A DNA stretch of 64,000 nucleotides from Micromonospora sp. WMMD882 (GTDB taxonomy: Bacteria; Actinomycetota; Actinomycetes; Mycobacteriales; Micromonosporaceae). Position numbers and translations under genes: made by a program. The notes under the pieces were generated by a model that saw only the letters and a program-made list of their open reading frames with translations, was not told the DNA's origin and did no database searches. Positions 58,398-64,000 of the stretch are shown piece after piece (position 1 is the stretch's first letter; every line of letters starts with the position of its first letter). Location of the stretch: contig NZ_CP114903.1 in assembly GCF_027497255.1 (NCBI RefSeq), forward strand, positions 4,960,001 to 5,024,000, given 5' to 3'.

Positions 58398-59780
58398 GTG
58401 TCGCCTGACCGCACCGCGCCACGTCCGCCTGGCCGGGTCTCTCGTCGCCGCCTCGTCGGCTGGTCCGCGATGGCCGCCGCCGCCCTGCCGCTCGGCGGGG
58501 CCGGGCGCGCGGTCGCCGCCACCACCCGCGAACCGGTCGCCGCCAGCACGGCGGACCCGGTCGCCGTCACGACGGCGGACCGTCCCGGGGCGACCGGCGC
58601 GGACCCGATCGAGGCGAGCTACCAGCAGGCGTTCCAGCAGGCGGTCGCCGCCGACCAGACCGTCCGCCAGCACACCGTACGCGGCCGGGAGTTCCTCTAC
58701 CGCGCCCGGCAGCTCCTGGTGGCCCCGGCGGACTTCCCGCGGGTGCTGACCGTGCTGCGCTCCTGGGGCCACCCCGTCACCGAGGGCGTCGGCTTCGCCG
58801 GGGTGCGCCGGCTGCTCTTCACCCAGGAGACCGACGTCCCCGCCGTGGTGACCAAGCTCCGCAGCCCGCAGCAGTGGCCCGGCCAGCCGGTCCCCCTGGT
58901 GCAGCCGCACCACGTGCTCGTCGGCTTCGGCAACATCATGGGCAACCCGGGCGCGCCGCCCCTGGCCGCCCCGGCCCTGCCGGCCCCCGACCCGACCCGG
59001 CTCGGCGAGGGCGCCGGAGTGACCGTGGGCGTCTGCGACACCGGCATCTGGCGACGGGCCGGCGCCGTCCACCCGCAGTGGCTGGGCGGCAGCTACCTGC
59101 CCGAGACCGACGACGAGGACCCGCTCTACGTCAGCGGCAACCTGCTCGCCCTCCAGGGCGGCCACGGCACCTTCGTCGCCGGAGTCGTCCGGCAGGCCGC
59201 GCCCGGCGTCCGGTTCGACCCCGAGGCCGCGCTGAGCCCGACCGGCGTCGGCGACGAGCAGACCCTGACCGCCGCGCTGGCCCGCCTCGGCACGGGTACG
59301 GCGATCGTCAACCTCTCGCTGGGCTACTTCACGCAGGACGACCTCCCCCCGCTGCCGGTGGCCAACGCCCTTGCCGGGCTGCGCCCCCCGGTCGCCGTGG
59401 TCGCCGCCGCCGGCAACGCCGGCAGCGCCCGCAAGTCCTGGCCGGCCGCGCTGGACGGCGTCCTGGCCGTCGCGGCGGTGACCCGGGACGGCGCCGCCCT
59501 CACGCCCGCCGCCTACAGCAGCTTCGGCTCCTGGGTGGACGTCTGCGCCATCGGTGACCATGTCAGCACCTACGTCGACGGAGAGCTGCGGCTGCCCGGC
59601 CAGCCGGCCCTGCTGTTCAACGGGTTCGCGGCCTGGAGCGGCACCTCCTTCGCCACCGCCCACGTCTCCGGCCGGCTCGCCGCGCTGATGACCAGCACCG
59701 GCCTGGGCCCGGTCGCGGCCCGGGACGCGTTGGCCGCCGGGCCACGCTGGCACCCCGACTACGGTGTGCTGGTCGGATGA
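58398..59780 (+). CDS. Secreted S8 (subtilisin-like) serine protease
   Basis: A 460-residue subtilase with a twin-arginine-like signal (VSRRRLVGWSAMAAAALPLGG, cleavage after AVA near residue 40) and a ~160-residue propeptide-like region. The catalytic Asp is near 214 (VGVCDTGIW), His near 256 (GGHGTFVAG) and Ser near 417 (SGTSFATAHVSG); the oxyanion Asn is in VAAAGNAGSA. All are present, so it should be active outside the cytoplasm. Its stop overlaps the sigma-factor gene (ATGA), an unusual coupling of an exported protease and a sigma factor. It starts at a GTG after GGAGGG. Confidence 0.92.
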   Translation: MSPDRTAPRPPGRVSRRRLVGWSAMAAAALPLGGAGRAVAATTREPVAASTADPVAVTTADRPGATGADPIEASYQQAFQQAVAADQTVRQHTVRGREFLYRARQLLVAPADFPRVLTVLRSWGHPVTEGVGFAGVRRLLFTQETDVPAVVTKLRSPQQWPGQPVPLVQPHHVLVGFGNIMGNPGAPPLAAPALPAPDPTRLGEGAGVTVGVCDTGIWRRAGAVHPQWLGGSYLPETDDEDPLYVSGNLLALQGGHGTFVAGVVRQAAPGVRFDPEAALSPTGVGDEQTLTAALARLGTGTAIVNLSLGYFTQDDLPPLPVANALAGLRPPVAVVAAAGNAGSARKSWPAALDGVLAVAAVTRDGAALTPAAYSSFGSWVDVCAIGDHVSTYVDGELRLPGQPALLFNGFAAWSGTSFATAHVSGRLAALMTSTGLGPVAARDALAAGPRWHPDYGVLVG

Positions 59781-60451
59781 GGGCCCCCGGCGCGGCGGGG
59801 CGCGGACCGGTGCCGGAGCCCGGCCCCGGCGCCCTGGTCGGCGCCGCCGCCTCCGGCGACGAGGCGGCCTGGGCGGAGCTGGTCCGGCGGTACACTCCGC
59901 TCGTGTTGTCGGTGATCCGGGCGCACCACCTCGACCGGGCCGACGCCGCCGACGTCAACCAGACCGTCTGGCTGCGGCTGGTCGAGCAGTTGGGGCGGCT
60001 GCGCGAGTCCGACGCGCTACCGGCCTGGCTGGCGACCACCACCCGGCGCGAGTGCTGGCGGCTGCTGCGGCTCGGCCGGCGCACCCAGCCGTTCGACCCG
60101 CACGACGACTCGGTCGACGGGCACGTCGGCGTCTTCCTCCTGGTCGATCCGGCCGGGCCGGACGAGGACCTGCTGCGGGCGGAGCGACGGCAGGCGCTGC
60201 GGGACGCGTTCGCCCAGCTCCCGTCCCGCTGTCAGGAGCTGCTCGCGCTGCTCACCGCGGATCCGCCGGCCAGCTACCGGGAGATCGGCGAACGACTCGG
60301 CATGCCGACCGGAAGCGTCGGCCCCACCCAGGCCCGTTGTCTGGCGAAGCTACGCGACTGCCCGGCACTGGCCCAGTACGTCCGATCGTCCCCGGACAGG
60401 ACGGAGGGGACCGGAGGTGAGCGTGATGGCGCAGTGGCCGCCCGCCGGTGA
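59777..60451 (+). CDS. ECF-like RNA polymerase sigma factor
   Basis: A 224-residue sigma-70 family protein: region 2 in EAAWAELVRRYTPLVLSVIRAHHLDRADAADVNQTVWLRLVEQL and a LPAWLATTTRRECWRLLR helix, then region 4 in FAQLPSRCQELLALLTADPPASYREIGERLGMPTGSVG. There is no long SnoaL-like tail. Translationally coupled to the S8 protease gene and overlapping the next small gene. I expect it to drive transcription of the island or of a stress set, with the next gene or a protease event controlling it. Confidence 0.88.
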   Translation: MRAPGAAGRGPVPEPGPGALVGAAASGDEAAWAELVRRYTPLVLSVIRAHHLDRADAADVNQTVWLRLVEQLGRLRESDALPAWLATTTRRECWRLLRLGRRTQPFDPHDDSVDGHVGVFLLVDPAGPDEDLLRAERRQALRDAFAQLPSRCQELLALLTADPPASYREIGERLGMPTGSVGPTQARCLAKLRDCPALAQYVRSSPDRTEGTGGERDGAVAARR

Positions 60452-60890
60452 CGACGCGCTGCTCGTCGAGCTGGGCGCCGCCCTGCACGACTCGGGGCCG
60501 GTGCCGGAGGAGTTCCTGAACGCGGCCCTCGCGGCGTTCAGTTGGCGCACCGTCGACGCCGAGCTCGCCGTGGCCGAGCTGACCTTCGACTCGGCCTGTG
60601 ACCTGGAGCCCGCCGGGCTGATCCGGTCCGCCGGCACGGACCGGACGCTGACCTTCCGCACCGGCCGCGTGGTCGTCGAGATCGAGGTGACCGCGACCGG
60701 CGTCGTCGGGCAGATCTCCCCGGCCCGTGGTGGTCAGATCAGCGCCCGCACCGCCGCCGGCCGGTACGAGGAGGTCCCGGTGGACGCGGTGGGCTACTTC
60801 TCGATGGGCGTGCCGCCGACCGGCCCGGTGCAGTTCCGGGCCAGCACCGCCGAGTACGCGGTGGTCACCGACTGGGTCACCCTGCGCTGA
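60426..60890 (+). CDS. Unknown 154-aa protein overlapping the sigma-factor gene
   Basis: A 154-residue acidic protein. ALAAFSWRTVDAELAVAELTFDSACDLEPAGL is helical and followed by a beta-rich half, DRTLTFRTGRVVVEIEVTATGVVGQISPARGGQI and TGPVQFRASTAEYAVVTDW. No zinc motif or transmembrane helix is present, so it is not a standard anti-sigma. The ATG at 60426 is preferred (GGAGG 8 bases upstream); in-frame GTGs at 60417 and 60423 exist. Overlap with the sigma gene points to a partner: an anti-sigma, a co-factor or a protease target. Confidence 0.75.
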   Translation: MAQWPPAGDDALLVELGAALHDSGPVPEEFLNAALAAFSWRTVDAELAVAELTFDSACDLEPAGLIRSAGTDRTLTFRTGRVVVEIEVTATGVVGQISPARGGQISARTAAGRYEEVPVDAVGYFSMGVPPTGPVQFRASTAEYAVVTDWVTLR

Positions 60891-60900
60891 GCCACCGACG

Positions 60901-60931
60901 AGCCCCGCCCCCGCGCGCCGGGGGCGGGGCT
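60901..60931. terminator. GC hairpin after the sigma-associated gene
   Basis: AGCCCCGCCCCCG (60901-60913) and its perfect complement (60919-60931) around a 5-base loop, followed by CCTCATTT. It sits 11 bp below the 154-aa gene stop and is a good terminator. Confidence 0.8.
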
Positions 60932-60940
60932 CCTCATTTC

Positions 60941-60986
60941 CCGGATGTAGCGGTGTCGCGGATGCGGGATGGCCCGATATCACCGA
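60941..60986. repeat. Repeated element type 2, copy 2
   Basis: GATGTAGCGGTGTCGCGG (60944-60961) then CCCGATATCACCG, with a similar sequence on the reverse strand at 39751-39802. In both places a GC-rich terminator hairpin adjoins on the same side, separated by a short spacer containing TTTCC. The gap 60891-61072 contains only these elements. Confidence 0.65.
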
Positions 60987-61072
60987 AAGCGGGGACGCTA
61001 CTCGTGGACGGACGACGCGGAACGGAGGCCGCGGGTCCCGACGCGGCCTCCGTTCCTCCCCTCCACCCCGGG

Positions 61073-62125
61073 TCAGCGACGCGGCGCGACGACCGTCACG
61101 TTGTAGTGGACACCGCCGCGGTCAGCGAACTGGGCGCCGGTGCTGTCCGGGCCGAACTGCGCCACCCGGATGCCGATGGTCTCCTTGATCGGCGTGGTGG
61201 CGTTGAAGGTCAACGAGAACGGCAGCTTCTCCTTGGGCTGCAACGTCAGGTTGTCCAGTCGCGCGGTCGCCGGGTCGACGATCTCGATCTGGTACCGGCC
61301 CAGGTCACGGATGCTCTTACCGACCTTGCCGCCGGCCACCCAACGCTCGTAGAGCGCCGGCCCCAGGTTGGCGACGAGCCGACCACCGGCGGCGCGCAGC
61401 GGCGTGCCCACCTCGGTGAAGACGAGGGTGTTGCGGTTCGCCCGGTCCAGCGGGTTGCCGATCGTGTACGGCAGCGTCCGGCCGGACCCGCCGGCCTCCA
61501 CCACCACCGTGTCGACGTTCCGCCACGCGATGTTGTTGTTGTACTGGGTGTTGACGCTGGTCTCCGGACCCTCGAAGTTGAACGGGTCGTTCGGGGAGAC
61601 CCAGCGGGCCAGCAGGCAGAAGTGGCCGGGGCCGGGGACGTTGTCCCACGGGATGATCACCTTGGTGACGCCCGGGGAGACCGGGACGGTCTTCCAGCCG
61701 ATCTCGTTCCAGTCGCTGTCCCACGCCGTGCCGGCGCCCGGGTTGGACCAGTAGACGTAGATCTGACCGGTCTCCGTGACGTTGGACCCGTACGGGCCGG
61801 GGTTGCGGAGGGTGACGAAGACGTAGTTCCGGGCCCCGACGATCGGCGAGTGGCCGGGCCAGGCGCACTCGACGGCCGTGTTGCAGACCTTGATGTCGGG
61901 GCTCATCCAGATGGTGGGGTTGCCGTGCGGCTCCAGACCGGTGTCGGTGTCGAAGTCCTTCATCCAGACGTCGGCCCGGACGGTGGCGCCGACGTCGGAG
62001 GTGTCGGCGGCGCTGGTCAGGGGGGCCGCGGCGGCCGCGGTGACCGACATCAGCGTCGCCAGGGCGGCGCCGGTGAGCAGGGCGAGGGTGGACCTACGTG
62101 CGCGGTGCGTCAGACGCGTGGACAC
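61073..62125 (-). CDS. Secreted protein of unknown function (~350 aa)
   Basis: A 350-residue exported protein starting at a GTG behind a strong GGGAGGAAAA site. The signal peptide is RRSTLALLTGAALATLMSVTAAAAA. The mature part is beta-rich and Trp-rich: ADVWMKDFDTDTGLEPHGNPTIWMSPDIKVCN, RNPGPYGSNVTETGQIYVYWSNPG, GPGHFCLLARWVSPNDPFNFEGPETSVNTQYNNNIAWRNVD, and a final domain with QPKEKLPFSLTFNATTP. CARDB-like (Ig-fold) segments are the nearest pattern I recognise. It has two Cys pairs that could be disulfides. The role is unknown. Confidence 0.75.
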   Translation of the reverse strand: MSTRLTHRARRSTLALLTGAALATLMSVTAAAAAPLTSAADTSDVGATVRADVWMKDFDTDTGLEPHGNPTIWMSPDIKVCNTAVECAWPGHSPIVGARNYVFVTLRNPGPYGSNVTETGQIYVYWSNPGAGTAWDSDWNEIGWKTVPVSPGVTKVIIPWDNVPGPGHFCLLARWVSPNDPFNFEGPETSVNTQYNNNIAWRNVDTVVVEAGGSGRTLPYTIGNPLDRANRNTLVFTEVGTPLRAAGGRLVANLGPALYERWVAGGKVGKSIRDLGRYQIEIVDPATARLDNLTLQPKEKLPFSLTFNATTPIKETIGIRVAQFGPDSTGAQFADRGGVHYNVTVVAPRR

Positions 62126-62386
62126 TTTTCCTCCCGGAGATGGGGTCGCCGCGGGCCGCCGGGACGGTGGCGGTCGCGGATGGACACCCTTCCCGAGCGA
62201 CATCGACAACGAAAAATACCTCTGCCGACCGGAGGTGTTGTCAGATAGTGGAAGTTGGCCGGAAAGCCCGCGAATCACGTCCGCGCGGCGAGCTTCCGGC
62301 AGGCGCCAGAGCAGCCGGCCCGGACGGTGTGCCGGCGGGGCGCTCTGTGCCGCCGCCGACCTGCGGCGACCCCGGCCAGGTCCGGG
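62126..62386. other. Intergenic region upstream of the secreted protein
   Basis: 261 bp between two leftward genes. An AT-rich patch at 62205-62222 (ACGAAAAATACC) and GTTGTCAGATAG (62235-62246) probably form the promoter of the secreted-protein gene; the exact boxes are uncertain. I see no gene in it. Confidence 0.45.
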
Positions 62387-62872
62387 TCAGTCGTCGTCCG
62401 GCTCGGCCACCGGCTCGCCGCCCACGCAGCGCAGCTTCAGCTCGTGCTCGCCGCCCGGGCCGACGAAGCTCACCTCGACGTCGTCGTCCGGGCCCCGGTC
62501 GGCCTCACCGACCCGGTAACCCTGGGCGGGCGCCCAGGAGACCAGCCGTACGCCGGTCGGCCCGCACTCGGCCACCGCGGTCCCGCCGGCGCTCGCGAAG
62601 ACCCGGCGCGCTCCCGCCCCGGCGCTCGGCGACCCGACGCCGGCGGAGGGCGTCGGAGCACCGGACGCCACCGGCCCGGACGGCGCTGCGGACGGCCCGG
62701 GGCTGGTCGGTGCCGGGCTGGCCAGGGCGCGTTCCACCTCGTCCTGACTGCGCACACCCCCGGGAGTGCCGGTGATGCTCTCCCCGACCAACCGGATCGC
62801 GGCCACCCCGACCAGGGTGACCAGCACGGCGGTGACCAGCCAGCCGGCCACGGCGAGAAGCGGACGACGCAT
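62387..62872 (-). CDS. Membrane-anchored protein with Ala/Pro/Ser linker
   Basis: A 161-residue protein. One N-terminal transmembrane helix (MRRPLLAVAGWLVTAVLVTLVGVAAIRL), a low-complexity Ser/Pro/Ala linker (~50-90), then a small outer domain: FASAGGTAVAECGPTGVRLVSWAPAQGYRVGEADRGPDDDVEVSFVGPGGEHELKLRCVGGEPVAE with two Cys that may pair. No known family recognised. It is divergent from the two-component system and may be regulated by it. The ATG at 62872 is preferred because it begins the membrane anchor. Confidence 0.72.
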   Translation of the reverse strand: MRRPLLAVAGWLVTAVLVTLVGVAAIRLVGESITGTPGGVRSQDEVERALASPAPTSPGPSAAPSGPVASGAPTPSAGVGSPSAGAGARRVFASAGGTAVAECGPTGVRLVSWAPAQGYRVGEADRGPDDDVEVSFVGPGGEHELKLRCVGGEPVAEPDDD

Positions 62873-62975
62873 GCCCCCGACTATCCCCGATCGATGGTTG
62901 GTCGCGGCACCGGACGACGCTAAGGGACGGTTAACGCGGCGGCCGACCCGGGCCGGTGCGGTTAGCCTGCACCGT

Positions 62976-63671
62976 GTGGCCCGGCTGCTGCTCGTCGAGG
63001 ACGACCTGACCATCCGTACCCCGCTGGTCCGGGCGCTGCGGGACCGGGGGCACGCGGTGGCGTCCGCCTCGACCGCCCTGGACGGGCTGCGCGACGCCCT
63101 CGACAACCGCCCGGACCTGGTCGTGCTCGATCTCGGCCTGCCCGACCTCGACGGCCGGGAGCTGCTGCGGATGCTCCGCGCGGTCAGCCAGGTGCCGGTG
63201 ATCGTGGCCACCGCCCGGGACGACGAGACGGAGATCGTCCGGGTCCTCGACGCGGGCGCCGACGACTACGTGGTGAAGCCGTTCACCGCCGCCCAGCTCG
63301 ACGCCCGGATCCGGGCGGTGCTGCGCCGCGGGCCGGCCGGCGGCGGCGCGGACGATCCGACGCTGGTGGTGGGTGGGCTGCGGGTCGACCCCCGCGCCCG
63401 GCAGGTCACCCTGGACGGCGAGCCCGTCGAGCTGACCCCACGCGAGTTCGACCTGCTGCGTCACCTCGCCACCCGGCCCGGCGAGGTGGTCACCAAACGG
63501 GAGCTGCTGACCGAGGTCTGGCAGATCCCGTACGGCGGCGCGGACAAGACCGTCGACGTGCACCTGTCGTGGCTACGCCGCAAGCTCGGCGAGAACGCCC
63601 AGCAACCCCGCTACCTGCACACCGTACGGGGAGTGGGCGTCCGGCTCGACGCGCCGGGGAACCCGGGGTGA
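62976..63671 (+). CDS. OmpR-family response regulator
   Basis: A 231-residue regulator. Receiver: acidic pair D9/D10, phospho-acceptor Asp52 in VVLDLGLPDLDG, Lys101 in VVKPFTA. The C-terminal winged-helix domain (LVVGGLRVDPRARQVTLDGEPVELTPREFDLLRHLATRPGEVVTKRELLTEVW) is of the OmpR/PhoB class. It begins at the GTG at 62976; a TAGCCT box (62963-62968) stands 7 bases upstream and no ribosome site is seen, so the mRNA may be leaderless. Its stop overlaps the kinase start (GTGA). Confidence 0.93.
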   Translation: MARLLLVEDDLTIRTPLVRALRDRGHAVASASTALDGLRDALDNRPDLVVLDLGLPDLDGRELLRMLRAVSQVPVIVATARDDETEIVRVLDAGADDYVVKPFTAAQLDARIRAVLRRGPAGGGADDPTLVVGGLRVDPRARQVTLDGEPVELTPREFDLLRHLATRPGEVVTKRELLTEVWQIPYGGADKTVDVHLSWLRRKLGENAQQPRYLHTVRGVGVRLDAPGNPG

Positions 63672-64000
63672 GAGCCCGACTGGCGCTGCTCGCCGCCGCG
63701 GTCAGCGTGCTCACCCTGGTCGCTTTCCTGGTGCCGCTGGCCTTGCTGGTCCGCGCGGTCGCCGCGGACCGGGCCACCGTCCGGGCCACCGCCGACGCGC
63801 AGAGCCTGGTCCCGGTGGTCGGCACGGCCGACCCGGCGACCATCCGGCTCACCGTGGAGCAGCTCGCCGTCGACTCGGGTCGCCCGGTCAGCGTCTTCCT
63901 GCCCGACGGCACGGTGCTCGGCACGCTCGCCCCCCGTACCCCGGCGGTGGCCCTGGCGGCGCGCGGGCAGAGCCTCACCGCGGAGTCCGCCGAGGGACGC
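63668..64000 (+). CDS. Sensor histidine kinase, N-terminal part (3' end outside window)
   Basis: The frame opens with a GTG overlapping the response-regulator stop and runs off the right edge after 111 codons. Visible: an N-terminal transmembrane helix (LALLAAAVSVLTLVAFLVPLALLV), then the start of an extracytoplasmic sensor region (RATADAQSLVPVVGTADPATIRLTVEQLAV). No kinase core is yet in the window; identity rests on position and membrane pattern. Confidence 0.75.
   Translation, partial: MRARLALLAAAVSVLTLVAFLVPLALLVRAVAADRATVRATADAQSLVPVVGTADPATIRLTVEQLAVDSGRPVSVFLPDGTVLGTLAPRTPAVALAARGQSLTAESAEGR

Noticed and set aside
1-64000. tRNA, rRNA, insertion sequences, att sites, replication origin
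   Set aside because: I looked for them by eye and saw no convincing cloverleaf, transposase or integrase motif, or DnaA-box cluster; small RNAs could be missed without a covariance search.

Overview
The window is one continuous stretch of very GC-rich, densely coded actinobacterial chromosome. Genes start often at GTG, stop/start overlaps (ATGA, GTGA) are frequent, and third codon positions are almost all G or C. A DUF574-type methyltransferase, secreted cellulose/arabinan enzymes, large CHAT and TPR proteins and dispersed GGAAGG-GCCCTTCC palindromes fit a filamentous actinomycete. Micromonospora or a close relative is my best guess; this is inference from style and gene content, not from a marker gene. 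I see no rRNA, tRNA, CRISPR array, transposase or integrase.

Layout. (1) 1-7318: the edge of a deoxy-aminosugar set: NDP-sugar aminotransferase (cut by the window edge), RmlA, N-methyltransferase, 2,3-dehydratase, an MFS exporter, a secreted SnoaL-like protein and RmlB. Together these fit a 2-deoxy, N-methylated aminosugar for a glycosylated product whose scaffold lies to the left. (2) 7521-11463: ordinary genes (peroxiredoxin, DUF2243 and CtaG membrane proteins, VOC protein, SMP-30-like secreted protein). (3) 11768-34764: an unusual biosynthetic cluster with no modular NRPS or PKS. Two divergent operons face away from a control region near 22.4-22.8 kb. They encode two free-standing adenylating enzymes, three free carrier proteins, two acyl-CoA-dehydrogenase-like enzymes, two C39/BtrH-like candidate acyltransferases, a TrpB2-like PLP enzyme, a ProA-like reductase, a KamA-like radical SAM aminomutase, two aminotransferases, three ATP-grasp ligases, a thioesterase, a PPTase, a flavin reductase, an exporter and a LysR regulator. 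Most likely amino acids are loaded on carriers, oxidised or rearranged, then joined by acyl transfer and ATP-grasp ligation into a small modified peptide. (4) 34937-47005: secreted GH43-AbfB, GH6-like and CBM2-FN3 proteins, an Nramp-like transporter, an ECF sigma/anti-sigma/ABC operon, DUF817 and DUF574 proteins and a small Ntn-hydrolase-like protein. (5) 47052-60890: a conflict/signalling-type island: CHAT protein 1, a divergent 133-aa protein, a TPR protein, an HSP90 protein, TPR-CHAT protein 2, then divergently a secreted S8 protease, an ECF-like sigma factor and a small protein overlapping it. (6) 61073-64000: a secreted protein, a small membrane-anchored protein and a two-component system whose kinase runs off the window.

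The two regions most worth attention are the carrier-protein/ATP-grasp cluster (region 3) and the caspase-like CHAT / HSP90 / TPR / S8 protease / sigma-factor island (region 5).
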